From Pollutimonas bauzanensis_A (GTDB lineage Bacteria > Pseudomonadota > Gammaproteobacteria > Burkholderiales > Burkholderiaceae_B): 64,000 nucleotides of DNA. The notes beneath the pieces are model-generated. The model did not search any database, was not told where the DNA came from, and worked only from the letters and a program-made list of their open reading frames with translations. A program made the position numbers and the translations under genes. Shown in pieces: positions 8,368 through 17,318 of the stretch (positions are counted from its first letter, which is position 1; every line of letters begins with the position of its first letter). The stretch spans positions 6,380 to 70,379 of the forward strand of contig NZ_JBEBUX010000003.1 in NCBI RefSeq assembly GCF_040393045.1, in the 5' to 3' direction.

Positions 8368-9267
8368 ATGTCCATCATTCAACTTGTTCTCCCCGATTTC
8401 CTGCTTATCGCTTTGGGTTGGGCGCTATTCCATAAGCTGAAATTTTCCAGCGAGTTCTTCCGGGGCGCCGAGCAGTTAGTTTATTTTGTACTTTTCCCCG
8501 CGCTGCTGTTCCATTCGATCACGCAAACACCGTTGAGCCTGTCAGGCACTTATACCCTGCTGCAGGCGACCATGGCCGTCATGGCGTTCGGTGTCGCCAT
8601 GGCGTGGCTGGCGGTACCAACGCTACGGCCTGATCCGATTGCCCATGCGTCTGTCGCTCAATGCGCCTATCGTTTCAATACTTTTATGGGCTTATCGCTG
8701 GCTGGCGGGCTGGCAGGTGCAAGCGGCCAGACCATCATGGCTGTGATTGTGGGTTTTGCAGTACCGATCTCCAATGTGGCCGCCGTCCACGCCCTGGCCC
8801 GCCAGAACGGTGGAAAGATATTCAAGGAAATCCTCCGAAATCCGTTCATCATCGCCACAATCCTTGCTTTGTTGTGCAATATTTTGGGCGTGCCTATCCC
8901 CAAGCCGGTAGATACCGTGCTGGGCCGCCTTGGCGCTTGCGCGATTGCCATCGGTTTGATGTGTGTAGGAGCGACGCTTTCGCTCAATGGCGGAAAAGGT
9001 GCTGCCAGGCTAATGACATGGATGCTCGCCGTACGCTTGCTGTTGACGCCGGTGGCGGCCATTGCCATTGGCTGGGCATTGGAGCTTTCTGTGGTCGAAC
9101 GGCAAATACTGTTGTTATTTAGTGCCCTTCCGACAGCCTCTTCAGCCTACGTATTGGCGGCAAGAATGGGCGGCAATGGGCAGATGGTGGCTGTTACGAT
9201 GTCGCTGGGCACCTTGCTGTCGGCTCTAACTATTCCGTTCTGGCTAATGATAGGGGCTAATCCATAG
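8368..9267 (+). CDS. AEC-family transporter (auxin/malonate efflux type)
   Basis: 299 residues with about ten hydrophobic helices in two five-helix halves. Family-like stretches include 'LVYFVLFPALLFHSI' in the first half, 'AYRFNTFMGLSLAGGLAG' in the middle, 'VGATLSLNG' and 'ALPTASSAYVLAARMGGN' in the second half. AEC carriers move small carboxylates or other metabolites across the inner membrane. It diverges from the Bug copy 2 gene across about 190 nt and lies 9 nt before tsaE. The substrate cannot be read from the sequence. Confidence 0.88.
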   Translation: MSIIQLVLPDFLLIALGWALFHKLKFSSEFFRGAEQLVYFVLFPALLFHSITQTPLSLSGTYTLLQATMAVMAFGVAMAWLAVPTLRPDPIAHASVAQCAYRFNTFMGLSLAGGLAGASGQTIMAVIVGFAVPISNVAAVHALARQNGGKIFKEILRNPFIIATILALLCNILGVPIPKPVDTVLGRLGACAIAIGLMCVGATLSLNGGKGAARLMTWMLAVRLLLTPVAAIAIGWALELSVVERQILLLFSALPTASSAYVLAARMGGNGQMVAVTMSLGTLLSALTIPFWLMIGANP

Positions 9268-9276
9268 CTAACGCAT

Positions 9277-9819
9277 ATGACTCAAGAAAACATCCAATTC
9301 AGTACAAAAGCGCTGTACTTACCCGATGAACAGGCCACGATCGCGCTGGCAGCCCAGCTTGCCCCAATGCTTTGCGGCACCCACCCGGCCGTCGACGCAA
9401 CGCAACGAGGCGGAAGAATACACCTGCGCGGTGAGCTAGGAGCCGGCAAAACCAGCTTCGCTCGGGCGCTGTTACGGGCAGCTGGAATTACCGGAAAAAT
9501 AAAAAGTCCTAGCTATGCGCTGATGGAAAGCTATAATCTTTCTAACTTAAACTTCTATCATCTTGATTTCTATAGATTTAGCGACTCCCGAGAATGGGTC
9601 GACGCAGGATTTCGAGATATACTGCAAAAAGAAGCAATAGTTTTAATCGAATGGCCGGAGCAAGCGGGGGCTTTATTACCTCCTCCAGATCTCGATATCA
9701 ATCTTGAATACGCAGAACATGGGCGGCATGCCAGCTTAACGGCCCATAGCAACAAAGGAAAATTATGGCTGACGACACTCGCCCTTCCCCCACAGGACTC
9801 TCCCGGCGCCGGCTCATAG
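9277..9819 (+). CDS. tsaE: tRNA threonylcarbamoyladenosine biosynthesis ATPase TsaE
   Basis: 180 residues. Walker A 'GELGAGKT' falls at residues 52-59, followed by 'KSPSYALMESY', 'FYHLDFYRF' and 'IVLIEWPEQ', all typical of YjeE/TsaE. With TsaB and TsaD it makes the t6A37 modification of tRNAs reading ANN codons. The last 55 nt overlap the start of amiC in another frame. A tsaE-amiC arrangement is common in proteobacteria. Confidence 0.93.
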   Translation: MTQENIQFSTKALYLPDEQATIALAAQLAPMLCGTHPAVDATQRGGRIHLRGELGAGKTSFARALLRAAGITGKIKSPSYALMESYNLSNLNFYHLDFYRFSDSREWVDAGFRDILQKEAIVLIEWPEQAGALLPPPDLDINLEYAEHGRHASLTAHSNKGKLWLTTLALPPQDSPGAGS

Positions 9820-11111
9820 CAACCGCGAGCACGTTATTCCTTCTTCCTGTTGTTCCGCGCCTGGCCATGGCGGGTACTATCCTGGCTGTACGAACTTGGC
9901 CAGCCGACGAATACACCCGTGTCACCCTGGAAATGGACAGCGAACTGAAGGCTGAACATTTCACCCTTGAGGGCCCCGACCGGCTTGTGGTAGATATCGA
10001 GGGGCTGACCATGAGCCGGGCCATCAATGACCTGGTGTCAAAGATCAAACCCAATGACCCCTACATCGAATCGGTACGCGTAGCGCAAAACCGACCCGAT
10101 GTCATTCGCCTGGTTATGGACTTGAAGCAGCCTATTGCGCCACAGGTCTTTACCCTTAAGCCTATTGGCGAATACAAATACCGGCTGGTGCTCGACTTGT
10201 ACCCCAAGGTTGCGCAAGACCCTTTGCTTGCCATCATGGACAACAAAGAAACCGACCCGTTGGCTCAGGTACTAGAGGACCTTGCCCAGAATTCGCCATC
10301 CCAGGCCCCCATTCCATCAGTAGAAGGGCAAAAGCTGCCTCCTGTAGCCACAAAGCCCAGGTCGCCCGCTGCGCCTCCACCTATTGCTACGCAGCCGCGC
10401 GATAGTTCCCGTCCCATACTCGTCGCCCTTGACCCAGGCCATGGCGGCGAAGACCCCGGCGCCGTTGGACGCAGCGGCACTAAGGAAAAAGACATTGTGC
10501 TGAGTATTGCCCGGCGTCTGAAAAAACTGATAGACGCGCAGCCTAATATGCGGGCCTATCTGACTCGGGACAATGATTATTTCGTGCCTCTGGGGGTGCG
10601 CGTACAGAAGGCGCGCCGCGTCAAGGCGGATTTGTTTATTTCCATACACGCCGACGCATGGATCAAGCCCAGCGCCAGGGGATCCTCGGTTTTCGCGTTA
10701 TCGCAAAATGGCGCTACCAGTTCAGCGGCCCGCTGGATGGCCCAGCGTGAAAACGACGCTGACCTTATCGGCGGCGTCAACCTGGGGTCGCACAACAAAC
10801 AGGTGGCTCAAGTATTGCTGGACCTTTCCACCGCGGCACAGATCAATGACTCAGTGCAAGTGGGCAGCCGTATCCTGGGCGAGATCGGAAAAATCAATAA
10901 GCTGCATAAAAACCGTGTGGAACGGGCGGGTTTTGCCGTACTGAAAGCCCCGGACATCCCGTCCATACTGGTGGAAACCGCTTTCATCAGCAACCCTGAA
11001 GAGGAGCGCCTGTTGCGCAGCCCGGCGCACCAGGACCGTATCGCGAAAGCCATGCTAAGCGGCATTGGCGATTACTTCGCGGCCAGCCCCGCGCTGGCGC
11101 GCCGGACCTGA
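9765..11111 (+). CDS. amiC: N-acetylmuramoyl-L-alanine amidase AmiC
   Basis: 448 residues. The N-terminus has a twin-arginine type signal ('LSRRRLIATASTLFLL', residues 12-27), as in E. coli AmiC. An AMIN domain follows at about 38-150, a Pro-rich linker at about 177-215, and a zinc amidase_3 domain from 217 on, with likely zinc ligands H226 ('DPGHGG'), E241 ('TKEKDI') and H295 ('FISIHADAW') and the catalytic Glu in 'LVETAFISN'. It cleaves peptide stems from murein during septum splitting and is normally switched on by NlpD. It overlaps tsaE by 55 nt. Confidence 0.94.
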   Translation: MADDTRPSPTGLSRRRLIATASTLFLLPVVPRLAMAGTILAVRTWPADEYTRVTLEMDSELKAEHFTLEGPDRLVVDIEGLTMSRAINDLVSKIKPNDPYIESVRVAQNRPDVIRLVMDLKQPIAPQVFTLKPIGEYKYRLVLDLYPKVAQDPLLAIMDNKETDPLAQVLEDLAQNSPSQAPIPSVEGQKLPPVATKPRSPAAPPPIATQPRDSSRPILVALDPGHGGEDPGAVGRSGTKEKDIVLSIARRLKKLIDAQPNMRAYLTRDNDYFVPLGVRVQKARRVKADLFISIHADAWIKPSARGSSVFALSQNGATSSAARWMAQRENDADLIGGVNLGSHNKQVAQVLLDLSTAAQINDSVQVGSRILGEIGKINKLHKNRVERAGFAVLKAPDIPSILVETAFISNPEEERLLRSPAHQDRIAKAMLSGIGDYFAASPALARRT

Positions 11112-11114
11112 CCC

Positions 11115-11148
11115 ATCGCCCGCCTCAAGAGGTGGGCGATTTCTTCTT
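11115..11148 (+). terminator. Terminator after amiC
   Basis: A 10-bp stem (ATCGCCCGCC with GGTGGGCGAT, one G-T pair) encloses a six-base loop and is followed by TTTCTTCTT on the plus strand. It starts 4 nt after the amiC stop and overlaps the 3' end of the convergent dedA gene. Confidence 0.75.
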
Positions 11149-11766
11149 GAATATTTTCCACAAAGCGCCAACAACCACTGGCACTGCCGCAGCGCAGATG
11201 CCGATCAGTACAATGGTGTTCAGGTGCTCTTTAATGATGGGAACATTGCCGAAAAAGTAGCCCAAGGTTACAAGACTACCCACCCACAATACGGCGCCCG
11301 AGATATTGAACAGCTGGAAACGCACGATATTCATACTGCCGACGCCCGCCACGAAAGGGGCGAATGTGCGAAAAATGGGCAGAAAGCGCGATAGGACAAT
11401 GGTTTTCCCGCCATGTTTTTCATAAAAAGCATGGGTCTTCAGCAGCGCGTTGCGATCCAGAAAACGATAATTGTGGGTAAACACTTTCGTACCTAAATAG
11501 CGCCCTACCGAATAGTTCACGGTATTACCCAATACGGCGGCTACGATCAATAAGCCACCCAGCAAGACGGGATCGAGCATACCCGAAGCGCCAAACGCGC
11601 CCGCAATGAATAACAGGGAATCGCCCGGCAAGAAAGGCAGCACGACCAGCCCGGTCTCACCAAAAATAATCAGGAACAGCACAAGATATATCCATGCACC
11701 ATACTGGGTCACCCATATCCCGAGATATTGGTCTATGTGGATAATCATGTTCAACAAATCAAGCAT
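11125..11766 (-). CDS. DedA-family membrane protein
   Basis: About 213 residues from the ATG at 11766 ('MLDLLNMIIHIDQYL'); the frame is open to 11853 but the extra residues do not look like the family. The SNARE-associated/DedA signature is clear: 'FGETGLVVLPFLPGDSLLF', 'YSVGRYLGTKVF', 'YEKHGGKTIVLSRFLPIFRTFAPFVAG', with about five membrane segments and a basic C-terminus. DedA proteins are inner-membrane carriers linked to flipping of undecaprenyl phosphate or phospholipids and to envelope homeostasis. It converges on amiC and diverges from mutL. Confidence 0.88.
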   Translation of the reverse strand: MLDLLNMIIHIDQYLGIWVTQYGAWIYLVLFLIIFGETGLVVLPFLPGDSLLFIAGAFGASGMLDPVLLGGLLIVAAVLGNTVNYSVGRYLGTKVFTHNYRFLDRNALLKTHAFYEKHGGKTIVLSRFLPIFRTFAPFVAGVGSMNIVRFQLFNISGAVLWVGSLVTLGYFFGNVPIIKEHLNTIVLIGICAAAVPVVVGALWKIFKKKSPTS

Positions 11767-11885
11767 ATCAACTACCAAAAAAAAGATACTGCAATATAAC
11801 GCGTTCATCCCCGCAAAAAAAGAACGGCCTCCACAAAGGGCTAAAATCATCAATATGCAAACCCGAAGCCGAATGGAATGCCTGA

Positions 11886-13778
11886 ATGTCTGAACGTCGC
11901 TCTATCGCCCCCCTGCCCGACCTATTGATCAGCCAGATCGCCGCCGGCGAAGTGATCGAACGCCCTGCCTCTGTCCTGAAAGAATTGCTCGAGAACGCCA
12001 TTGATGCTGGCGCGCGAGCCATTGAGGTGCGGCTGGATGGCGGCGGCATACGCCGCATTGCGGTCAGCGACGATGGCCATGGCATCCCGAAACCCGAATT
12101 ACGACTGGCGCTAACACGCCATGCCACCAGTAAAATTGCTACGCTGAACGAACTGGAATCGGTCAACTCCATGGGGTTCCGAGGCGAAGCATTGGCTTCT
12201 GTTGCATCGGTAGCGCGGCTGACCCTGACGTCGCGCACCGTCAACGATGCCCATGCCTGGCAAGTCGAATCGGCGCAAAACGAACCAACTGCGGCTTCCG
12301 GCTCTATCGGCACAACCATTGATGTGCGCCAGTTGTTCGACGAAGTGCCTGCCCGCCGCAAGTTTCTACGCGCTGAACCAACCGAGTACGGCCATTGCGT
12401 TGATGCCATGGAACGAATTGCATTGGCGCAGCCCAATATTGCATTCAGGCTGTTTCATAATGATAAGGCTCAGCGCCACTGGCGCGCCGCCGATATCGCC
12501 CAGCGCGTACGCGATGTGCTGGGTGCGGAGTTCATCGAACAAGGCCTGGAAGTAGAGCAAGAGCATGGCCTGATCGTCCTGCGCGGCATTGTCACCCGGC
12601 CGACTTACGCACGCAGCCGCGCCGACCGCCAATACCTCTATGTCAACGGACGCTATGTAAAAGATCGCACGGTTGCCCACGCCATACGCCACGCTTACGC
12701 CGACGTCTTGCATGGCGACCGGCAACCCGCCTACGTTTTGTTCCTGGAAGTCGACCCGGCTGGCGTTGACGTCAACGTACACCCAGCCAAGCACGAAGTA
12801 CGCTTTCGCGACAGCGGCGCCATCCACCGCTTTGTCTCTAAAGCGCTTGGCCACATTCTTGCAGCCGCAGGCGGACAATCAGCAGCCTCAACATCTGCCG
12901 ATCCCGCTGCGTCGGGCTTTGCTCCGCCGCAGCAGCCAGACTCATCGACCCCATACAACACCGCTTACGAACCAGGCGGTACGGGGGGCTCGAACCCAGA
13001 CTTTGGGCTGGCCTCGTCAAACGATGGGCAAGCTCCTTCTTCCGCATTTTTCCGTCCGGCCCAATACCAACGTGCCTTTCCTTTACGCGACCACGGCACC
13101 GACACCGCGACCAACTGGCAGTCGTTCTACCGTCCGCTGGATCCGCCCACCACAACGCAGGGCCAACCAGTTGACCCTATGTCGGACGAACACGAATTTC
13201 CCTTAGGGATGGCACTGGGGCAACTGCACGGCATCTACATATTGGCCCAAAATCATGCCGGACTGGTTCTGGTCGATATGCATGCCGCCCATGAACGTGT
13301 CGTCTACGAACAGCTTAAAAAGGCAATGGACACGCAAAGCCTGCCGTGCCAGGAATTATTGGTGCCGGTGGTTTTCGCCGTCACGGAAAAAGAAGTCGCA
13401 TTACTTGAAGAGCACGGCGACACGCTAACCCAACTGGGACTATCCATACGCGCCGCTGGCCCTGCCTCTGTGGCCGTCCGATCTGTACCCGCGCTGCTGG
13501 CAAACGGCGATATCGAATCGCTTGCACGCGGCGTCCTGCGCGACCTGGCCAGCGTGGGCACATCGCCACGCCTTACCGAACAGCGCAACGAACTCTTGTC
13601 CACCATGGCCTGCCACGGCTCGGTCCGCGCCAACCGTCGGCTGACACTGGACGAGATGAATGGCCTGCTACGTAAAATGGAACAAACTGAAAGAGCCGAT
13701 CAGTGCAACCACGGCCGCCCTACCTGGGTGCAATGGAAGGTCAGCGAGCTGGATAAAATGTTTATGCGCGGCCAATGA
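11886..13778 (+). CDS. mutL: DNA mismatch repair protein MutL
   Basis: 630 residues. The N-terminal GHKL ATPase shows 'IAAGEVIERPASVLKELLENAIDAGA', 'SDDGHGI' and 'SMGFRGEALAS'. A variable Pro/Ser-rich linker covers about residues 330-430. The C-terminal domain has 'DMHAAHERVVYE', which fits the DxHA(x2)E(x4)E metal-binding motif of nicking MutL proteins such as that of Neisseria, so this MutL may be an endonuclease, unlike E. coli MutL. It couples MutS to strand removal. It overlaps miaA by 4 nt. Confidence 0.95.
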   Translation: MSERRSIAPLPDLLISQIAAGEVIERPASVLKELLENAIDAGARAIEVRLDGGGIRRIAVSDDGHGIPKPELRLALTRHATSKIATLNELESVNSMGFRGEALASVASVARLTLTSRTVNDAHAWQVESAQNEPTAASGSIGTTIDVRQLFDEVPARRKFLRAEPTEYGHCVDAMERIALAQPNIAFRLFHNDKAQRHWRAADIAQRVRDVLGAEFIEQGLEVEQEHGLIVLRGIVTRPTYARSRADRQYLYVNGRYVKDRTVAHAIRHAYADVLHGDRQPAYVLFLEVDPAGVDVNVHPAKHEVRFRDSGAIHRFVSKALGHILAAAGGQSAASTSADPAASGFAPPQQPDSSTPYNTAYEPGGTGGSNPDFGLASSNDGQAPSSAFFRPAQYQRAFPLRDHGTDTATNWQSFYRPLDPPTTTQGQPVDPMSDEHEFPLGMALGQLHGIYILAQNHAGLVLVDMHAAHERVVYEQLKKAMDTQSLPCQELLVPVVFAVTEKEVALLEEHGDTLTQLGLSIRAAGPASVAVRSVPALLANGDIESLARGVLRDLASVGTSPRLTEQRNELLSTMACHGSVRANRRLTLDEMNGLLRKMEQTERADQCNHGRPTWVQWKVSELDKMFMRGQ

Positions 13779-14731
13779 CAATACCCGTTATCTGTCTGGC
13801 AGGCCCCACTGCCGCCGGAAAAAGCGCCACCACGCTGGCGCTGGCACAACGTTGGCCGATTGAAATCGTTATCGTCGATTCGGCTACGATTTATCGCGGC
13901 ATGGATATAGGAACCGCCAAGCCGTCCGCTGCCGAACAAGCCATCGCGCCACATCATTTGCTGGATATCCGCGACCCGGCTGAAAGCTACTCCGCCGCCG
14001 AGTTCCAGCGGGACGCTGCAGCGTTGATCCAGGCGATCACCGCCCGTGGCAACATTCCGCTATTGTGCGGCGGCACAATGCTTTATTACAAAGCCTTGCG
14101 GGAAGGGCTAAACGAACTTCCTGCAGCGGATCCCGTGATTCGGGCCCAAATAGATGGCGAAGCGCAAGAAAGTGGATGGCCCGAATTGCACCGGCAGCTT
14201 GCCGGATTCGATCCAGCCACTGCGGCACGCCTGGCGCCCAATGATAGCCAGCGCCTGCAACGCGCCATTGAAATATATCGGGTCAGCGGGCGGCCTATGT
14301 CGTCCTGGCTCGCCGATGCGCGCCCAAAGCAAGACAATAGCCTGGAATTCATTACCGTCAGCCTGGAACCTTCGGATCGGTTGGCGCTACACGCCCGGAT
14401 CGCGCAACGCTATCAGGCAATGATGGAGCAAGGCCTGCTGCAGGAGGTGCAAGCGCTGCATCAACGCCCCGACCTGCATACCGGGCTGCCTTCCGTGCGC
14501 TGCGTGGGATATAGGCAGCTTTGGGACTACCTGGATGGCAAGCAGGACAAAAGGCAGGCCATAGAGCAGGCCATCGCCGCCACGCGCCAGTTAGCCAAGC
14601 GGCAACTGACTTGGCTACGTTCCCAGCCCGACCGCCATATTATCGATTGCCTGGCGCCTGATGCCGCCAGGCAGGCCGTAGACAAGATCGCGCAATTCTG
14701 GCCGGATCGACCCTTGGTTACACCACGATAG
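13775..14731 (+). CDS. miaA: tRNA dimethylallyltransferase MiaA
   Basis: 318 residues, the family's normal size. The P-loop 'LAGPTAAGKSATTLALA' is at residues 6-22, followed by 'VDSATIYRGMDIGTAKPS', 'LCGGTMLYYKAL' and 'SVRCVGYRQLWDYLDG'. It adds a dimethylallyl group to A37 of tRNAs that read U-starting codons. It is coupled to mutL by a 4-nt overlap, a conserved mutL-miaA pairing. Its last 14 nt overlap the convergent purM end. Confidence 0.95.
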   Translation: MTIPVICLAGPTAAGKSATTLALAQRWPIEIVIVDSATIYRGMDIGTAKPSAAEQAIAPHHLLDIRDPAESYSAAEFQRDAAALIQAITARGNIPLLCGGTMLYYKALREGLNELPAADPVIRAQIDGEAQESGWPELHRQLAGFDPATAARLAPNDSQRLQRAIEIYRVSGRPMSSWLADARPKQDNSLEFITVSLEPSDRLALHARIAQRYQAMMEQGLLQEVQALHQRPDLHTGLPSVRCVGYRQLWDYLDGKQDKRQAIEQAIAATRQLAKRQLTWLRSQPDRHIIDCLAPDAARQAVDKIAQFWPDRPLVTPR

Positions 14732-15770
14732 TCTGAGGCGCATCGGCGCCCTGGCGTTCGGTAATCTCGCCCAGAACGCTGACTTGTTCACCATGGGCGA
14801 CCAACGTCGCCTTGATGGCATCAGCCTGATCCGCAGGAACAACAATGACCATGCCTATGCCGCAGTTGAATACCCGATGCATTTCCGTATCGGCCACACC
14901 GCCGTTTTGCTGCAGCCAGGAAAACAGGTCAGGCATGGTCCAGGCGTCGCGATGCAGCGTTGCCGACAAATTGGGCTGCAAGATGCGCGGCACGTTATCC
15001 AGCAAACCGCCGCCCGTAATATGAGCAAGGCCTTTAATGGAAGCGCCGTGCGCTGCCAATGCCGCCAGCACCGACTTGACATAGATGCGGGTGGGTTCCA
15101 TGACCACGTCTTCCAGCGGACGGCCGCCCAGGTCTTGGCCAGGCCTGGCATTGGCATGCGTCAGAATCTTGCGCAGCAGCGAAAAACCATTGGAATGCGC
15201 GCCGCTGGAGGCCAGCCCCAAAATGACATCACCCGGGACGATGGACTTGCCGTCGATGATGCGCGACTTTTCAACGGCGCCAACAGCAAAGCCGGCCAAA
15301 TCGTATTCGCCATCGGGATACATGCCCGGCATTTCGGCGGTTTCACCGCCAATCAGGGCGCAACCCGAAAGTTCGCATCCCTTGGCTATGCCGCCGACCA
15401 CGCTGGCTGCCGTATCGACCGACAATTTGCCGCAAGCGAAATAATCCAGGAAAAACAACGGCTCGGCACCTTGCACCAAAATATCATTGACGCTCATGGC
15501 CACCAGGTCGATACCAACGGTATCATGACGCTGCCATTCAAAGGCGAGCCGCAATTTGGTGCCAACGCCGTCAGTTCCCGATACCAATACGGGTTCTTTC
15601 AGGTGCTTGGGTACTTCGAACAAGGCGCCGAATCCACCAATACCCGCCATAACTCCGGCCCTCATGGTTTTGGCTGCAAGCGGCTTGATACGGTCGACAA
15701 GCGCATCGCCTGCGTCGATATCGACGCCTGCGTCGCGATAAGTCAAGGAAGCTGAATGTTTGTTTGTCAT
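14718..15770 (-). CDS. purM: Phosphoribosylformylglycinamidine cyclo-ligase PurM
   Basis: 350 residues. Typical PurM segments are 'SLTYRDAGVDIDAGDALVDRIK' near the start, 'GTDGVGTKLRLAF', 'LVAMSVNDILVQGAEPLFFLDYFA', 'GCALIGGETAEMPGMY' and 'AHITGGGLLDNVPRI'. It makes aminoimidazole ribonucleotide in purine synthesis. It diverges from hda across 136 nt, which should hold both promoters, and its 3' end overlaps miaA by 14 nt. Confidence 0.95.
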   Translation of the reverse strand: MTNKHSASLTYRDAGVDIDAGDALVDRIKPLAAKTMRAGVMAGIGGFGALFEVPKHLKEPVLVSGTDGVGTKLRLAFEWQRHDTVGIDLVAMSVNDILVQGAEPLFFLDYFACGKLSVDTAASVVGGIAKGCELSGCALIGGETAEMPGMYPDGEYDLAGFAVGAVEKSRIIDGKSIVPGDVILGLASSGAHSNGFSLLRKILTHANARPGQDLGGRPLEDVVMEPTRIYVKSVLAALAAHGASIKGLAHITGGGLLDNVPRILQPNLSATLHRDAWTMPDLFSWLQQNGGVADTEMHRVFNCGIGMVIVVPADQADAIKATLVAHGEQVSVLGEITERQGADAPQTIVV

Positions 15771-15906
15771 GAGAAATGCCGTGGGATGTGTAAGAATTGC
15801 ATGTTGAATTAAATACCAGGGTTGATTTTACGATGAACGCAGAAAATGCACGCCCCTGGCATGCGGCGACCGGGCAAAAGCCGCGGCGCCCCCTATTAGA
15901 CAACAC

Positions 15907-16593
15907 ATGACACAGCAACTGATACTGGATTTGTTACTGCCCTCTGCCCCGTCGCTGGACAACTTCGTTGTCGGCGAGAACGGACAGGCGCTGGATGCCC
16001 TGCGCAACTGGGAGACCGGACACGCAATTTACCTATGGGGTCCGCCTGGCTCGGGCCGCACGCACTTGCTTCGGGCCACGGCAAGCGGGCTCAATGGGCT
16101 TTATCACGGGCCTACCGATAGCCCGGCTATTTTGAAGGATATCGCCACCGGCGATTACCTTCAGCACAGATTGATTGCGATCGATAATGTAGAGCTTCTG
16201 GACGCCGATGGTCAGGCAGCCCTGTTTGCCCTGTACAATCGCTGGCGCGAGGTCGCGGCTACCCGCCACAGCTTCGCGCTGATTTTAGCGGGGGATCGGG
16301 CTCCGATGGCGATGCCGCTGCGCGAAGACTTGCGCACACGACTAGGCTGGGATCTGGTGTTTCGCCTGGAGCTGCTATCTGACCAGGATAGGGCCGAAGT
16401 CCTCAAGGCGCGAGCCGGCGAGCGCGGCTTGCAGCTTTCACCCGAGGTTATAAGCTGGATCCTTACCCACTACGCACGCGACATGAGTCGTTTAAGCGAA
16501 CTGGTTGATTCCCTGGATAGCTATTCCCTGGAGAAACGCAGGGCCATTACCTTGCCCTTATTAAAAGATTTTCTGGCTTCCAGCCAGACCTAA
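15907..16593 (+). CDS. hda: DnaA regulatory inactivator Hda
   Basis: 228 residues of DnaA-like AAA+ ATPase without a DNA-binding domain. The P-loop reads 'WGPPGSGRTHLL', with Arg in place of the usual Lys, as in other Hda proteins. 'LIAIDNVELL' supplies Walker B and 'DLRTRLGWDLVFRLELLSDQDR' the sensor region. Hda with the DNA-loaded sliding clamp promotes ATP hydrolysis by DnaA after initiation. It is the first gene of hda - HAD phosphatase - pcnB - folK, an order seen in other betaproteobacteria. Confidence 0.9.
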   Translation: MTQQLILDLLLPSAPSLDNFVVGENGQALDALRNWETGHAIYLWGPPGSGRTHLLRATASGLNGLYHGPTDSPAILKDIATGDYLQHRLIAIDNVELLDADGQAALFALYNRWREVAATRHSFALILAGDRAPMAMPLREDLRTRLGWDLVFRLELLSDQDRAEVLKARAGERGLQLSPEVISWILTHYARDMSRLSELVDSLDSYSLEKRRAITLPLLKDFLASSQT

Positions 16594-16610
16594 ATGAATT
16601 GATACCAACA

Positions 16611-17309
16611 ATGTCTGTAAAACGCCTTGCCCTGTTCGACCTGGATCACACGCTGCTTCCTCTGGACAGCGATTATCAGTGGGCCGATTTCCTGGCTCGC
16701 ACTGGGCGGGCCGGCGATCCGGCCGAAGCACAACGCCGCAACGATGACTTGATGCATCGCTATAACGCCGGCAATCTTACTGCCGAGCAATCCGCCGAAT
16801 TCATGCTGGGCCTGCTGACTCGGGCCGATGCGGCCGAGCTGGCCCATTGGCACGAAATATTCATGGCTGAAGTCGTGCGTCCGGCCATTCTTCCTATCGC
16901 CAAGCGCCTGGTTCAGGATCATATCGATCAGGGCGACCTGTGCGCTATCGTCACCGCGACCAACGAATTCGTTACAGCGCCCATTGCCCGCGAATTTGGC
17001 GTGCCGCACCTGATCGCCACCATTCCCGAAGCCCAGAACGGACGATATACAGGGCGTATTCAAGGCGTGCCCAGCTTCCAGGCAGGCAAGATCACACGTG
17101 TCGACGAATGGCTGGCGGGCATGGACTTGGCACGAACCGACTTCGAATGCTCTTTCTTCTATAGCGATTCGCCCAATGACCTGCCTTTGCTGGAAGTCGT
17201 CACGCACCCTATTGCCACTAACCCCAGCCCGCCGCTGCGCCTGATCGCACAAGAGCGGAACTGGAAAATCCTTGATCTTTTCAAGGACATGCAAGACGCA
17301 AAGTCTTAA
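16611..17309 (+). CDS. HAD-IB family phosphatase (SerB-like)
   Basis: 232 residues from the ATG at 16611; a TTG 12 nt upstream is less likely. Motif I is 'ALFDLDHTLLPLDSDYQW' with the nucleophilic and acid-base Asp pair, motif II is 'IVTATNEF', and motif III with the metal Asp is 'FYSDSPNDLPLLEVV'. This is the HAD-superfamily subfamily IB pattern, related to phosphoserine phosphatase, found after hda in many betaproteobacteria. Its substrate is not known. Confidence 0.85.
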   Translation: MSVKRLALFDLDHTLLPLDSDYQWADFLARTGRAGDPAEAQRRNDDLMHRYNAGNLTAEQSAEFMLGLLTRADAAELAHWHEIFMAEVVRPAILPIAKRLVQDHIDQGDLCAIVTATNEFVTAPIAREFGVPHLIATIPEAQNGRYTGRIQGVPSFQAGKITRVDEWLAGMDLARTDFECSFFYSDSPNDLPLLEVVTHPIATNPSPPLRLIAQERNWKILDLFKDMQDAKS

Positions 17310-17318
17310 AATACATTC

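Noticed and set aside
14784..15755. Plus-strand open frame of 323 codons
   Set aside because: It mirrors purM on the opposite strand and has no protein-like features.
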